A stretch of 46,994 nucleotides of DNA. Origin: Hyphomicrobiales bacterium. Its GTDB lineage: Bacteria; Pseudomonadota; Alphaproteobacteria; Rhizobiales; CAJQND01. The translations under genes and the position numbers were made by a program. The stretch is from assembly GCA_028285595.1 (NCBI GenBank), contig JANQOW010000096.1, positions 1 to 46,994 on the forward strand. Reading direction: 5' to 3'. Under the pieces are notes generated by a model. It was not told the origin of the DNA. It searched no databases and was given only the letters and a program-made list of their open reading frames with translations. Shown in pieces: positions 7,683-17,795 of this stretch. How positions within the stretch are numbered: the stretch's first letter is position 1; every line of letters begins with the position of its first letter.

Positions 7683-9941
7683 ATGTTGCAGGGCCAAGCA
7701 CTTTTGCCCGCAAGGGGCGATCGGCGTGGGGCGGGGGTAAAGACGCTCAAGCCGTTGGCCGTGTGCGCGCTTCTGATGAGCCTCTTCTTCCTGCCCGCAG
7801 CGCCCGCCTTCACCGCAACCCAATCCCCGGTCTCACCGTTCCTGAAAGCGCCTGAACGCAATGAAGCCATGGACGTGGTGGCGGACCGGTTCACCCATAA
7901 CTCTCAAAGCCGTGTTTCTATCGCCGTGGGCAATGTGTACATCGTCTACGGGCGCTACCGCCTGAAGGCCGACAAGGTGGTCTATGACCGCCGGGCCGGT
8001 TTGCTCAAGGCGTTCGGCAACGTTTGGCTGCGCGAGCCCAACGGCAACATTGTCAAAGCCGACGACCTGGTTCTGGACGATAAGTTCAAAACCGGCTTTG
8101 CCAATTTCGTTGAGTTCCTGATGACCAACGACGCCACGATCAAGGCGGTCTATGTGAAGCGCGAAGAAGGTCCGATCACCATCTTCGAGCAAGTGGCCTA
8201 CACGCGCTGCAAATCCTGCGTCAGCGCGGCGGGAACCCCCTTCTGGGAGCTCAAATCGTCAAAAGCGACCTATGTGGAAGCCGATAACCGGATCTATCAC
8301 GAAAACGCCCGCATGGAAGTGGGCGGCGTGCCGGTGTTCTGGGTGCCCTATCTGTCGCACCCTGATCCGCAAACCAAGCGGGCCACGGGCTTTCTGGTCC
8401 CTAAGTTCGGCTATTCCGACACTCTGGGCGGCATCGCTGAAATCCCCTATTTCATCAACCTGGCGCCGAATTACGATCTCACGTTGAGGCCCACCATCAC
8501 CTCAAAGCAAGGTCCGCTCGCCCGCGCTGTCTGGCGCCATCATACCGGCAACGGCGCTTACGAGATTGATGCGGCCGGGATTTATCAGTTGAGGCACCGC
8601 CGGGTCGACCCGCCCGGCGACGTGCGCCTGCGGGGCGCCGTGCGCTCGTTCGGCCAGTTCAACATCAATTCGGCCTGGTATTGGGGCTGGAACGGAACCC
8701 TGACCTCAGACGACACGTTTCTGAAGCGCTACAAGATCGACGGCACCGACACCTTCACCTCAACCGCCTATTTGACCGGCCTGAAGGATCGTAACTACTT
8801 CAACGCCGCCATTTACCACTACCAGAGCACCATTGCCGGCGAGGGCAGCAGAACACTGCCCTTCGTCACGCCCCATATTCGCTCCAGCATCATTTTCGAC
8901 CGGCCCGTGTTCGGCGGAGAGCTGGGGCTGGACACCAAGTCCTATGTGCTCAGCCGCAACCGGGGTGTGGATGCCAGCCATTGGACGTCCGACCTGCACT
9001 GGCAGCGCCAAATGATCAGCGACGCCGGATTGCTGGTGACCCCCTTCGCCAATCTGCGCGGCAGCGTGGCCACCAGCACCAACGTGCTTGATCCCACCGT
9101 TCCCGGCGGCGTTCGGGGCAACGAAAGCGTCGCCCGCGTGATGCCCAAAGCGGGTATGGATATTCGCTGGCCGTTCATCAGCTCCGGTGAGGATGCTCAA
9201 CACATCATCACGCCGGCCGCGCAGATCGTCACCGCCACGAACGAGCGGAAGGCCAACAAGATTGCCAACGAAGATGCCGTCACGTTCACCTTCGACACCA
9301 GCAATCAGTTCCTCTCAGACCGGTTTTCCGGCACGGACCGTTTCGATGGCGGCACCCGGGCCGATATCGGGCTGATCTACGAATATCTGATGAACAATGG
9401 CGGCTTTGCCAAGGTGGCTGTGGGCCAGAGCTATCATCTGGCCGGACGCAACAGCTTTGCGCGCGATTCCGGGCTTGAGAACACGTTCTCGGATTTTGTC
9501 ACATCCGCTGTGTACGCGCCCAACAGCTACCTGACATTCCACTATATCGGCAGGTTCGACAGCCGGACGTTCGATCCCAAGCACCAGGAACTGCACGCTG
9601 AGTTCAAGTACGACAAACTCTTTGTTGCGGTGAACTACAGCAACGTTGATGCATCACCCGCTTTCGGCAGAGTGTCGCGTCAGCACCATATCTGGTCAAA
9701 GGCCGCACTTCAGCTTGGCCAGGACTTCCATCTGTTCGGTGGTCTCAGATATGACGCGAGCGACGGCTATCTGGTGACACAACACGCCGGAATAGGTTAT
9801 GAATGTGATTGCGCCACCATCAAACTGACATATCGCGAGAGCAGAACGCGTGATCGCGACGTGGAGCCGGACCGTTCGTTCCTCTTGTCAGTGGAGTTCA
9901 AAACTCTTGGCACGGTCGAGGCTGGCACAGACGTAAACTGA
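7683..9941 (+). CDS. lptD: LPS-assembly outer-membrane protein LptD
   Basis: About 752 residues, an outer-membrane beta barrel that with LptE inserts LPS into the outer leaflet. An N-terminal signal sequence (hydrophobic AVCALLMSLFFLPAAPAFTA) is followed by the periplasmic OstA/jellyroll part (ADKVVYDRRAGLLKAFGNVWL) and the long barrel domain. Four cysteines sit where inter-domain disulfides occur in the family: C176 and C179 (RCKSC), and C708 and C710 (YECDC) near the end. ATG 7683 has GGAG at a five-base gap; an upstream ATG at 7629 has its Shine-Dalgarno too close. It leads the surA-pdxA-rsmA run. LptF and LptG, usually just upstream in alphaproteobacteria, are missing here. Confidence 0.93.
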   Translation: MLQGQALLPARGDRRGAGVKTLKPLAVCALLMSLFFLPAAPAFTATQSPVSPFLKAPERNEAMDVVADRFTHNSQSRVSIAVGNVYIVYGRYRLKADKVVYDRRAGLLKAFGNVWLREPNGNIVKADDLVLDDKFKTGFANFVEFLMTNDATIKAVYVKREEGPITIFEQVAYTRCKSCVSAAGTPFWELKSSKATYVEADNRIYHENARMEVGGVPVFWVPYLSHPDPQTKRATGFLVPKFGYSDTLGGIAEIPYFINLAPNYDLTLRPTITSKQGPLARAVWRHHTGNGAYEIDAAGIYQLRHRRVDPPGDVRLRGAVRSFGQFNINSAWYWGWNGTLTSDDTFLKRYKIDGTDTFTSTAYLTGLKDRNYFNAAIYHYQSTIAGEGSRTLPFVTPHIRSSIIFDRPVFGGELGLDTKSYVLSRNRGVDASHWTSDLHWQRQMISDAGLLVTPFANLRGSVATSTNVLDPTVPGGVRGNESVARVMPKAGMDIRWPFISSGEDAQHIITPAAQIVTATNERKANKIANEDAVTFTFDTSNQFLSDRFSGTDRFDGGTRADIGLIYEYLMNNGGFAKVAVGQSYHLAGRNSFARDSGLENTFSDFVTSAVYAPNSYLTFHYIGRFDSRTFDPKHQELHAEFKYDKLFVAVNYSNVDASPAFGRVSRQHHIWSKAALQLGQDFHLFGGLRYDASDGYLVTQHAGIGYECDCATIKLTYRESRTRDRDVEPDRSFLLSVEFKTLGTVEAGTDVN

Positions 9942-10000
9942 CTTAAGCTGTTTTGAGACGGGCCATTCGCGAACGCAAGGCCCGGCGAACCGAAGATCAG

Positions 10001-11032
10001 ATGACGATCCAGATGATTAGACTTTTGACACCTTCCCCTCAGCGCCGCATCACCGGCAAACTGCTCGCGGGCCCCCTGCTCGCCGGCGTTCTCGCACTTG
10101 CGGCATCCGCCACACCGGCCAGCGCACTCTCCACACGTGTGGTGGCAACCGTGAACGACACCGCAATCAGCGGATACCAGATCACCCAACGCATCAAACT
10201 GCTGAAAATCCTCAGACCGGATTTGGTGAGTGGTTCTGAACGACAACAGAAAAAGGCAGCTCTGCAGAACCTGATCGACGAAAAGCTGAAGACCGAAGAG
10301 GCCAAACGGCTGAGGCTCCTGCTCCCCAACGACAGGGTTGAGAAGATTATTGCCGACACGCCCAGCCTGCAAAACCTCGCCAAACGTTTGAGATCGCAAG
10401 GTTTGTCGGCGCGTTTGGTCAACACCTACATCGCCACACGGATGAGCTGGAACCGTATTGTCTCAAACAAGCACCCAAATCTGCCGCCGATCAGCGATGC
10501 CCAGATAGACGCCAGCATGAACAAGTTCCAACGGGACTTCCAACGGCAAATCAGCCAGCAGGCGGTCAGTATCTACGAATTGTTGCCCATAACTTTGCCG
10601 GTTGACCGGCAGGCCACCCCCGAGCTCACAGGTGAGGTGGCAAGATCGCGGCTGATCGAAGCTGACCGCATCGCTCAGCGCTTCAAATCCTGCCGATCTG
10701 CCCGCAAGGCCACAAGCGGCGTGTTCAACGTGCAGATCGGTAAGCGCTTGCCTGCAGACCCCAGAAAGATGACGCCTGAGATGCGCAGCACACTGGATAA
10801 GGCCGGACCGGGCAGTGCATTCGTGATGGGCGTTGCCCCGGACAGATCCGCGGTGCAGATCATGGCCTTCTGCGGCCGCAAGCGGATTGCACCGGAGGCC
10901 CCTAAAATCACCCGCGTAGACGTGAAGCGGCGGCTTGAGGACGAGCGCCTCGAAAACCTCAGCAAGAGCTACTTGAGAGAGCTGCACAAAAACGCCTTCA
11001 TCGAATACAAGGACGTGTCCCTCCGCAAGTGA
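10001..11032 (+). CDS. surA: SurA-like periplasmic chaperone/peptidyl-prolyl isomerase
   Basis: About 343 residues. A signal peptide (LLAGPLLAGVLALAASATPASA) is followed by the SurA N-terminal chaperone domain: VVATVNDTAISGYQITQRIKLL and the LIDEKLKTEEAKR helix are typical. The C-terminal half (FNVQIGKRLPADPRKMTPEMRSTL) resembles a divergent parvulin-type isomerase domain. SurA escorts barrel proteins such as LptD to the BAM complex, which fits its place 59 bases after lptD. The frame can begin at a TTG (9953); ATG 10001 or 10013 gives a better signal peptide. Confidence 0.88.
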   Translation: MTIQMIRLLTPSPQRRITGKLLAGPLLAGVLALAASATPASALSTRVVATVNDTAISGYQITQRIKLLKILRPDLVSGSERQQKKAALQNLIDEKLKTEEAKRLRLLLPNDRVEKIIADTPSLQNLAKRLRSQGLSARLVNTYIATRMSWNRIVSNKHPNLPPISDAQIDASMNKFQRDFQRQISQQAVSIYELLPITLPVDRQATPELTGEVARSRLIEADRIAQRFKSCRSARKATSGVFNVQIGKRLPADPRKMTPEMRSTLDKAGPGSAFVMGVAPDRSAVQIMAFCGRKRIAPEAPKITRVDVKRRLEDERLENLSKSYLRELHKNAFIEYKDVSLRK

Positions 11033-11051
11033 GGGGCATCTTGCCTGCCCC

Positions 11052-12065
11052 ATGCACGCCTCTTTTGCAGAGCGTCCACTGGCTCTGACGTCGGGCGAGC
11101 CGGCGGGTATCGGCCCGGAAATCACGGCAGCGGCGTTCAAGCGCTCCCGCAGCGAAGCGATGCCGCCGTTTTTCCTCATCTGCGATCCTGAGCTCTTCCG
11201 CGCACGGGCACCGGACGTTCCGGTGCGCAAGATCACCTCGGCCGATCACTGTGCCGAAGCGTTCAAGACGGCCCTGCCCATTTTGCCGATTGCCGCAGGC
11301 GGCCCTGTAGAGCCCGGTCAGCCCACAACGGCCACCGCCCAGATGGTGCTCTCCAGCATTGAGACGGCCGTCTCCATGGCGCTGTCCGGCCAGGTGGGTG
11401 CCGTGGTCACCAACCCCATCCAGAAAGCCATCCTTGCCGATGCCGGGTTCAAATATCCCGGCCACACCGAGTTCCTCGCCCATCTGGCAAGCCCTGGAAA
11501 GCCCCCGGCCCGCCCGGTGATGATGTTGGCCAACGAGACGTTGCGGGCCGTGCCTGTCACCATTCACATCCCACTGGCTGCGGTGCCCACGGCCATCACA
11601 ACCGACCTGATTATCGAGACCTGCGAGATTGTACACGCCGATCTGAAGCAGCGCTTTCACATCGCCGAGCCGCACCTTGCCGTATCGGGTCTCAATCCCC
11701 ATGCCGGCGAAGACGGACATTTGGGTACGGAAGACAGAGACATTATTGCCCCCGCCGTGGAGCGGCTGGCCGCACAGGGCCTGAACGTCACCGGCCCCTA
11801 CCCCGCAGATGCCATGTTCCGCGACACCGCACGGGACGGCTTCGACGTGGCCATCTGCATGTATCACGACCAGGCGTTACTGCCTGTGAAGACCCTTGGC
11901 TTCCACACCTCCGTAAACGTGACCTTGGGCCTGCCGTTCGTGCGCACGTCGCCGGACCACGGGACGGCGCTGGATCTTGCCGGCACCGATGGCGCCCGGC
12001 CCGACAGCTTGATCGCGGCCATCAACATGGCAGCAAAGATGAGCACTCAAGCGGCTGATGCCTGA
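11052..12065 (+). CDS. pdxA: 4-hydroxythreonine-4-phosphate dehydrogenase
   Basis: A 337-residue enzyme of DXP-dependent pyridoxal phosphate synthesis. Family landmarks are [13 protein letters not shown] near the N-terminus, [24 protein letters not shown], the metal/substrate block [28 protein letters not shown], and the closing [18 protein letters not shown]. Histidines and the aspartate of these blocks bind the divalent metal. It begins 19 bases after surA, and its stop overlaps the start of rsmA by eight bases, so the run is an operon. Confidence 0.96.
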   Translation: MHASFAERPLALTSGEPAGIGPEITAAAFKRSRSEAMPPFFLICDPELFRARAPDVPVRKITSADHCAEAFKTALPILPIAAGGPVEPGQPTTATAQMVLSSIETAVSMALSGQVGAVVTNPIQKAILADAGFKYPGHTEFLAHLASPGKPPARPVMMLANETLRAVPVTIHIPLAAVPTAITTDLIIETCEIVHADLKQRFHIAEPHLAVSGLNPHAGEDGHLGTEDRDIIAPAVERLAAQGLNVTGPYPADAMFRDTARDGFDVAICMYHDQALLPVKTLGFHTSVNVTLGLPFVRTSPDHGTALDLAGTDGARPDSLIAAINMAAKMSTQAADA

Positions 12066-12900
12066 CCAGCTCCCCCCTTTGCGCGAGACCATTGCCGCCC
12101 ATGGGCTGTCGGCGCGCAAGAGCTTGGGCCAGAACTTTCTCCTCGATTTGAACCTCACCGGCCGTATTGCCAGATCAGCCGGGCCGTTGCAGGCGTGCAC
12201 CGTGGTGGAAGTGGGGCCGGGTCCGGGCGGCCTGACCAGAGCTTTGCTCAACGAAGGCGCGCGCCACGTGGTGGCCATTGAACGCGATGACCGCTGCATC
12301 GCCGCGCTCGAAGAGCTGGCCCGGCACTACCCCGGCAGGCTCACCATCATTCCCGGCGATGCCTTAAAGCTCGACCTCGCCGCTCTGGTGGACGGACCGG
12401 CCAAGATCGTCGCCAACCTGCCCTACAACATCTCCACTGCCCTACTCACCGGCTGGCTGTCATCAGACCCCTGGCCGCCCTGGTTCACATCGCTCACCTT
12501 GATGTTCCAAAAAGAGGTGGCCGAACGGATCACCGCACCACCGGGCTCCAAAACCTATGGGCGCCTGTCTGTTCTGGCGGCCGCCACAGCCGATGCAGCC
12601 TGCCTGTTTGACGTAAACCCAAGCGCCTTTACACCGCCGCCAAAAGTCACCTCAACCGTGGTGCAACTGGTGCCCCGCGATCAGGTGCTCCTCGGCAGTT
12701 CGGTGGCCACATTGGAAAAAGTCACGGCTGCCGCGTTCGGCCAGCGCCGCAAGATGGTCCGCCAGAGCCTGAAGGCCTTGGGCGTCAAGCCGGACGTGCT
12801 GCTCGAATGCGCCGGGCTGTCGCCCACCATGCGGGCTGAGGAAATCACGCCGGACGGCTTCTGCCGGCTGGCCAACTGCCTGGATGGAGCACCGCGCTGA
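12058..12900 (+). CDS. rsmA: 16S rRNA (adenine1518/1519-N6)-dimethyltransferase
   Basis: A 280-residue KsgA-type enzyme that dimethylates two adjacent adenines in the 3' hairpin of 16S rRNA. Seen motifs are SLGQNFLLD (N-terminal clamp), [16 protein letters not shown] (SAM motif I), VVAIERD, the catalytic NLPYNIST, and [12 protein letters not shown]. The start overlaps the pdxA stop, giving translational coupling. pdxA-rsmA adjacency is widely conserved. Confidence 0.97.
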   Translation: MPDQLPPLRETIAAHGLSARKSLGQNFLLDLNLTGRIARSAGPLQACTVVEVGPGPGGLTRALLNEGARHVVAIERDDRCIAALEELARHYPGRLTIIPGDALKLDLAALVDGPAKIVANLPYNISTALLTGWLSSDPWPPWFTSLTLMFQKEVAERITAPPGSKTYGRLSVLAAATADAACLFDVNPSAFTPPPKVTSTVVQLVPRDQVLLGSSVATLEKVTAAAFGQRRKMVRQSLKALGVKPDVLLECAGLSPTMRAEEITPDGFCRLANCLDGAPR

Positions 12901-12935
12901 CGAGCCCTTCGCACAGCACCGCAGCCAACGGCCCA

Positions 12936-14090
12936 TTGGTGCTGGCAGGTGCCATGGTGCTCACCTTGACATTGGGCTCGGTGCACGCCTTCTCGGTATT
13001 TCTCGCGCCCATGGAAGAGGCCTTCTCCGCCAGCCGGGCGGAGGTCAGCCTCACCTACTCCCTTGCCCTGGTGTGCCTCACCCTGGCGGTGCTGGGCGGC
13101 CACCGCGTCTTCGGTCTGCTGAAGCCTCCGCTGTTCGCACTGATCTCGTGCGCTCTGGCCGCACTGGGATGCCTGATCGCCTCCTGGAGTGGCACCCTCT
13201 GGGGGGTCTGGCTCGGCTACAGCCTTCTGTTCGGTGCCGCCAACGGGTTTGGATATGGATACGCCCTACAGATCTCCGCACAGGCCATGCCAGCGCGCAA
13301 AGCCTTGGCCATGGGCCTCACCACGGCGGCCTACGCCCTGGGGGCGGCGGTGTTCCCGGGCCTGTTGACCGAGGCACTCACCAGCTCCGGCCTGGCAGGC
13401 GCTTTGCAGAGGCTCGCTATGGGTCTGGCTGCGGCAGGGCTCGCCGCGGGCGGCCTTTTTCATTTGGCCCGGGCGCGCTTTGAGCTCGCCGCACACGCAC
13501 CATCCAGCCAAGACGCAAGCCACACACCGCGTCTGCTGGTCCACCTGTGGATCGCTTATGGCGCAGGGGTGTCTGCAGGACTTATGGTCATCGGCCACGC
13601 CACCGGCCTGGCAGCAACAGCGGGCGCCTCGACCTCCTTGCTGGTGTGGGCGCCGATCCTTGTGGCGGGCGGCAACATGTTGGGGGGTGTGCTGGCCGGT
13701 TGGCTCACAGACCGGATCTCAACGCGCACGGTGCTCACCGGCCTGCCCCTCCTGAGCCTTGCCGGCCTGGCGGTCTTGCTCATGCGCAGCGGTCCGCAGG
13801 CCACTTTGGCCGGGCTGGCGCTCATCGGCTTTGCCTATGGTGCGATCATCGCCGTTTATCCAGCGGTGATCTCCTACCTCTTTGGCACCTTGAACGGCAT
13901 AAAGGCCTACGGGCGGGTGTTCACCGCCTGGGGCACTGCGGGGCTCATCTTCCCCTGGTTGGCCGGATATCTCTTCGATCTGAGCGCGAGCTACACAACG
14001 GTGCTCACGCTCGCCGCCGCGATCTCCGCGCTCTCTGCGTTCGGCGCCCACCGCTTGCCTGAGGCGGGCGCCAAACACAAAAGGCCCTGA
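12936..14090 (+). CDS. MFS transporter
   Basis: A 384-residue inner-membrane transporter with twelve predicted helices in two six-helix halves separated by a polar loop around residues 185-205. Helix 1 reads LTLTLGSVHAFSVFLAPMEEAF, a pattern seen in oxalate/formate- or monocarboxylate-type MFS proteins; the A-motif-like GGVLAGWLTDRISTR lies between helices 8 and 9. The open frame starts at TTG 12936; ATG 12954 would drop only six residues. It follows rsmA after 35 bases and may ride on the same transcript. Substrate unknown. Its stop is three bases from the convergent rplI stop. Confidence 0.85.
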   Translation: MVLAGAMVLTLTLGSVHAFSVFLAPMEEAFSASRAEVSLTYSLALVCLTLAVLGGHRVFGLLKPPLFALISCALAALGCLIASWSGTLWGVWLGYSLLFGAANGFGYGYALQISAQAMPARKALAMGLTTAAYALGAAVFPGLLTEALTSSGLAGALQRLAMGLAAAGLAAGGLFHLARARFELAAHAPSSQDASHTPRLLVHLWIAYGAGVSAGLMVIGHATGLAATAGASTSLLVWAPILVAGGNMLGGVLAGWLTDRISTRTVLTGLPLLSLAGLAVLLMRSGPQATLAGLALIGFAYGAIIAVYPAVISYLFGTLNGIKAYGRVFTAWGTAGLIFPWLAGYLFDLSASYTTVLTLAAAISALSAFGAHRLPEAGAKHKRP

Positions 14091-14093
14091 AGC

Positions 14094-14852
14094 CTAGGAC
14101 TTGGCTTCGTCTTCCTCGGATGCGGCGGCATCCTCACCGCCTGCGTCCGCGTCACCCTCTTCGGCGTCTGCTTCAGCTTCAGCAGCGGCTTCCTTTTCCG
14201 CGGTTGCAGCTTCGGCATTTGCGGCCCATTCGGCGTGGGCTTCATCGGCAGCTTCTTCGGCAGCTTCGGCCTCAGCCAACTCAGCCGTTGCATCGGCGGC
14301 CACGCTTTCGTCTTCAAACACCTCTTCCGGCGCGATCGCTGCGTCGTCGTCCTCGTCGACCTCTTCAGCAAAGATGTCTTCGCCGCGGGCCTGACGTTCC
14401 GCTTCGTCCTCAGAGCGGGCCACGTTGAGCGTCACCGTCACCGACACATCCGCATGAAGGCTCACCTCAACCTCGTGCATGCCGATATTCTTGATGGGGT
14501 TCGGCAGAACAATGTGGTTGCGGGTCACCGATGCACCATCGGCAGCCACAAGCGCAGCAATGTCGCGCGTGGACACAGAACCATAGAGCTGTCCGGCTTC
14601 CCCGGCCGAGCGGATCACCACATAGCTGGACCCGTCGATCTTTTGAGCCGCATCCTCGGCGCTCAGCTTCATTTCCGCGTTGCGCTTTTCCAGCTCCTCA
14701 CGGCGGGCTTCGAAAACGGCCATGTTGGCCTTGTTCGCCCTCAGTGCCTTGCCTTGCGGCAAGAGAAAGTTGCGGGCAAAGCCGTCCTTGACCCGCACCG
14801 TATCGCCCATCGCACCCAGCTTGGCGACGCGCTCCAACAAAATGACTTCCAT
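14094..14852 (-). CDS. rplI: 50S ribosomal protein L9 with long acidic tail
   Basis: Residues 1-147 are a full L9: [17 protein letters not shown] and [18 protein letters not shown] form the N-terminal RNA-binding domain, then the connecting helix and the C-terminal domain ending near VTVTLNVA. Residues from about 148 to 252 are a low-complexity extension made almost only of Ala, Glu and Asp (for example [17 protein letters not shown]). Standard L9 is about 150 residues; acidic extensions occur in alphaproteobacteria but this one of about 105 residues is long. It is the last gene of the rpsF operon. Confidence 0.95.
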   Translation of the reverse strand: MEVILLERVAKLGAMGDTVRVKDGFARNFLLPQGKALRANKANMAVFEARREELEKRNAEMKLSAEDAAQKIDGSSYVVIRSAGEAGQLYGSVSTRDIAALVAADGASVTRNHIVLPNPIKNIGMHEVEVSLHADVSVTVTLNVARSEDEAERQARGEDIFAEEVDEDDDAAIAPEEVFEDESVAADATAELAEAEAAEEAADEAHAEWAANAEAATAEKEAAAEAEADAEEGDADAGGEDAAASEEDEAKS

Positions 14853-14891
14853 GATTGATACTCCTTTAAGATTTGTTGAATTCTCTAATTG

Positions 14892-15890
14892 TTAGGTGGA
14901 CGCAGGGCCCGCCGGTCCGCTCGGCGGTTGCGCAAAGCGGGCCCGCAGTCCCAGCATGTGTTCAGCCAGCCCCAGTGCCATGACACCCGGCAGGGCCAGG
15001 GGAAAGAAGAAGATGATGGTGTAGGTGAGGAACAAGAGCGGCGTGCGGGCGCTGCTGTGCTCCAACAGGCCATGGACCGTGGCCAGGCCAAGAAGGCAGA
15101 AGGCGGTGATCATGGTGGTCATGCCGGCCTCGCCAATGAGGCCCAACTGACCCGGCAGAAAGCTCGCCAGCAGTCCGGCGCCCAACGCCAGCGTGGCGCC
15201 GCGCGGGAACGCCAACCGGCAGAACGGTGCCCAGGTGCGGATGTTGCGGCCCGCGGCCCCCAAAAGGCGCGCCGCCATGCCGAACACGGCCAGGGTCATC
15301 ACGCTCCAGACCATCGCGGTGATGGACAGAATGTGCGGCACCAAGCCTTGGAAGGCCGCTTTGAAATTGTCCAGACTGGTTTCATTGCCCGTCTGGCTGG
15401 CCACCTGCGACTGCAGCTTGGTGATGTGATCGAGCGCCTCAGCGCCCCAAGCCTTCAGAACGTCCTGGTCGATGCCCGCCACGATCACAATGATCCCGAT
15501 CATGGCCGTTACAATCGCGCCGGTCCACAGCACCAACCGGCCTTCCGGATACCACTCCACGCCCGTGGGCTGGCCATCGGGGCCGGATGCAGCGGGCCGG
15601 GAAATCAATGACAGATAGGAGAGCACCACCGGCGCCACGGCCATTTGCAGGGCAAAGCCGAGGCCGACCTTAAAGCCCGCCATGAAGACAAGGGCAATGG
15701 TGCCCACAACCGCCCCGGCGAGCGCGCTGACCACGCCCCATCCGAGGCCGGCGATAAACAGCGGCAGAGGAATAAGGAAAACAAGGCCAATGGAGACGGC
15801 GGAACCGGTGATCACAGCGCCAAAGAGCACTGCGGCCACGAGACCGGCCACCAAGCCAACGATCAGATATGTCGGTGCGTTACCGAGCAT
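14892..15890 (-). CDS. DUF2232 integral membrane protein
   Basis: A 332-residue protein with about eight hydrophobic segments, starting MLGNAPTYLIVGLVAGLVAAVLFGAV. The position between rpsR and rplI and the layout match the DUF2232 (YybS-like) membrane proteins that occupy this slot in many alphaproteobacteria. Function unknown. It lies 96 bases after rpsR and 39 before rplI on the same strand. Confidence 0.85.
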   Translation of the reverse strand: MLGNAPTYLIVGLVAGLVAAVLFGAVITGSAVSIGLVFLIPLPLFIAGLGWGVVSALAGAVVGTIALVFMAGFKVGLGFALQMAVAPVVLSYLSLISRPAASGPDGQPTGVEWYPEGRLVLWTGAIVTAMIGIIVIVAGIDQDVLKAWGAEALDHITKLQSQVASQTGNETSLDNFKAAFQGLVPHILSITAMVWSVMTLAVFGMAARLLGAAGRNIRTWAPFCRLAFPRGATLALGAGLLASFLPGQLGLIGEAGMTTMITAFCLLGLATVHGLLEHSSARTPLLFLTYTIIFFFPLALPGVMALGLAEHMLGLRARFAQPPSGPAGPAST

Positions 15891-15986
15891 AGGCTGTCCC
15901 GCTGTTCGCAGCGGTTAGAGACGGGTGCCGTTACCAGCCCCGCCCCAACCGGGATTAACATTCAGGTCCGTCTAGAACCGCCGATC

Positions 15987-16235
15987 CTATTGGATGACGT
16001 ACGGCAACAGACCCAGGAAACGCGCCCGCTTAACGGCGCGCGCCAGTTCACGTTGTTTCTTCGCCGAAACCGCGGTGATGCGGCTTGGCACGATTTTGCC
16101 CCGCTCTGAGACATAGCGCTGCAACAGACGGGTGTCTTTGTAATCGATCTTCGGGGCGTTCTCGCCGGTAAACGGGCAGGTTTTGCGCCGGCGGAAAAAC
16201 GGACGGCGGCCACCGCCACCACTTGGTGCTGCCAT
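15987..16235 (-). CDS. rpsR: 30S ribosomal protein S18
   Basis: 82 residues with a Gly/Arg-rich start ([16 protein letters not shown]) and the conserved [35 protein letters not shown] core, ending [11 protein letters not shown]18 binds S6 in the small-subunit platform. Five bases after rpsF. Confidence 0.98.
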   Translation of the reverse strand: MAAPSGGGGRRPFFRRRKTCPFTGENAPKIDYKDTRLLQRYVSERGKIVPSRITAVSAKKQRELARAVKRARFLGLLPYVIQ

Positions 16236-16240
16236 GGGTC

Positions 16241-16696
16241 TTACTCCTCTGCCGGTGCGGCTTTTTCTGCCGGTTTTTCTGCCTCGGCCTCAGCGCGCGG
16301 GGGACGGCTGTCCCGGTCGCCGCGCGGACCGCGATCATCATCGAACTTACGCCGCGGACGATCGTCACGCTGCGAGCGCGAGCGCATCATCACCGAGGGC
16401 TCTTCTTCATGCTCATCCACCTTGATGGTCATGAAGCGGATCACATCCTCGCTGAGGCGCATTTGACGTTCCATTTCGGACACCGCTGCGCTCGGCGCAT
16501 CGATGTTCAAAAGGGAGTAATGTGCCTTGCGGTTTTTCTTGATGCGGTAGGTGAGAGATTTGATCCCCCAATACTCCGCCTTGCCAACCGAGCCACCGTT
16601 TTCGGTGAGAACGGTCTTGAACTGATCCGTCAGCGCTTCGACCTGTGCGGACGATGCATCCTGGCGCACCATAAAGATATGCTCATAAAGGGCCAT
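16241..16696 (-). CDS. rpsF: 30S ribosomal protein S6
   Basis: 151 residues. The S6 core ([23 protein letters not shown] ... [33 protein letters not shown]) takes residues 1-97. The rest is a charged, disordered-looking tail rich in Arg, Asp and later Glu/Ala, as is common in alphaproteobacterial S6. First gene of the rpsF-rpsR-DUF2232-rplI operon. Confidence 0.97.
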   Translation of the reverse strand: MALYEHIFMVRQDASSAQVEALTDQFKTVLTENGGSVGKAEYWGIKSLTYRIKKNRKAHYSLLNIDAPSAAVSEMERQMRLSEDVIRFMTIKVDEHEEEPSVMMRSRSQRDDRPRRKFDDDRGPRGDRDSRPPRAEAEAEKPAEKAAPAEE

Positions 16697-16895
16697 AAGG
16701 GTTGAGCCTTTTCCGTTTCGTTTCTCATCACGTGATGTCCGGCGCAGAGCCCCTTAAGAGCCTGGCGAAACAGGCTCAAAAGCCGATGAACTCAAAAGGA
16801 CGAAGACACGGGGAGCCGGGGCTTTGTGGTTTCCCACCCCTACCGGCCATCAAAGACCGGTCTCCCGTTCAGCCTCCAACCGGAGCCTCACGAAG
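16697..16895 (-). promoter_or_regulatory. Structured 5' leader of the rpsF operon (candidate autoregulatory site)
   Basis: The leader contains a perfect 7-bp hairpin gagcctg/caggctc (16758-16777) and, further 5', an accgg/ccggt pair and GGGG/CCCC pairing. In many bacteria S6:S18 bind a structured rpsF leader with an exposed CCG and shut off translation. Several CCG triplets are present, but I cannot fold the RNA here, so a match to that motif is unproven. Confidence 0.35.
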
Positions 16896-16900
16896 CGCGG

Positions 16901-16928
16901 GTTATAGCCGATTGGCGAAATGTTGCAA
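16901..16928 (-). promoter_or_regulatory. Sigma-70-type promoter of the rpsF operon
   Basis: On the minus strand, TTGCAA (16928-16923) and TATAAC (16906-16901) are separated by 16 bases. They predict a transcript start about 195 bases before the rpsF ATG, leaving a long leader. Confidence 0.65.
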
Positions 16929-16969
16929 GTGCGAAATCCAATCTCCGCACTTGCCCAGGGCGGCAAACG

Positions 16970-17638
16970 CTAGAAACGGTAGCCGATACCGCCACCGATG
17001 ATCCAGGGGTCCAGATCGACGCTGGCTTTGGTCCGGGCCGCCGTAACCCTGGCATCCATGTTCAAGAACAGCTTCTTCACGTCCAGGTTGACGCTCCAAT
17101 GATCGTCGATCGCGTAATCGAAACCGAATTGCAGGGCCACGCCGAAGCTGTCATCCCACTTATCAATTCCGCCAATGGCCGCCGTTGCGTCGCTGTCCAG
17201 GACCACGGTGTAGTTCAGCCCCACGCCAACATAGGGCTTAAAGGCGCCAAACGCCTGGTGGTACTGCAGCGTCAGGGTCGGCGGCAACAGCAGGACTTCC
17301 GTGATCTTGCCGGCGCCCGGCAGGCTCACATCGTGCGGAGAGACCGCCAGGATCAGCTCAAGGGCGATATTGTCGGTGAGGAAGTAGCTGATGTCGAGCT
17401 CGGGCATCACCGCATTGTCGACACTGTACGCCGCCCGCGCGCCGCCCAAACGGCCATCGTTTTCATCCGGGATAACGCCGATGACCCGGCCCCTGATCAG
17501 CCAGGAGAGGTCCTGCCAAGGATTGTAAGCGCCGTCCGACCCGGCAACGTCCGCCGCCTTGGCCGGTGTACCTGCGCCGGCCATAACCGCAACGGCGCCG
17601 ACAGCCAATGCATACCCAACCTTCTTCAACACGTTCAT
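16970..17638 (-). CDS. ompW: OmpW-family outer-membrane protein
   Basis: A 222-residue small barrel protein. A signal peptide (VGYALAVGAVAVMAGAGTPAKAAD) precedes beta-strand-rich sequence with family blocks ELDISYFLTDNIALELILAVSPHDV, LPPTLTLQYHQ, FKPYVGVGLNYTV and a C-terminal GIGYRF ending in Phe, as expected for BAM recognition. OmpW forms an eight-stranded barrel with a hydrophobic channel and is oxygen-regulated in enterobacteria. It is divergent from an FNR-like regulator with an FNR-type site between. A GAGGTGG Shine-Dalgarno precedes ATG 17638. Confidence 0.92.
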   Translation of the reverse strand: MNVLKKVGYALAVGAVAVMAGAGTPAKAADVAGSDGAYNPWQDLSWLIRGRVIGVIPDENDGRLGGARAAYSVDNAVMPELDISYFLTDNIALELILAVSPHDVSLPGAGKITEVLLLPPTLTLQYHQAFGAFKPYVGVGLNYTVVLDSDATAAIGGIDKWDDSFGVALQFGFDYAIDDHWSVNLDVKKLFLNMDARVTAARTKASVDLDPWIIGGGIGYRF

Positions 17639-17795
17639 GGTTCCACCTCGGATTTCCCGTCTTGGAAACAGCCCAAGCGCTGCCCCAGGATTATTGTCAA
17701 TGTCCGAAATAGCACCGCGGCAGGAGCGCTACATTGACTGCAATCATGAAAATGCCGAGTGAGCGCACGTGTTACCAATTTGTCACATGAGCTGC

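Noticed and set aside
14101..14394. Ser/Ala-only plus-strand frame
   Set aside because: It is the antisense image of the low-complexity Ala/Glu/Asp tail of rplI.
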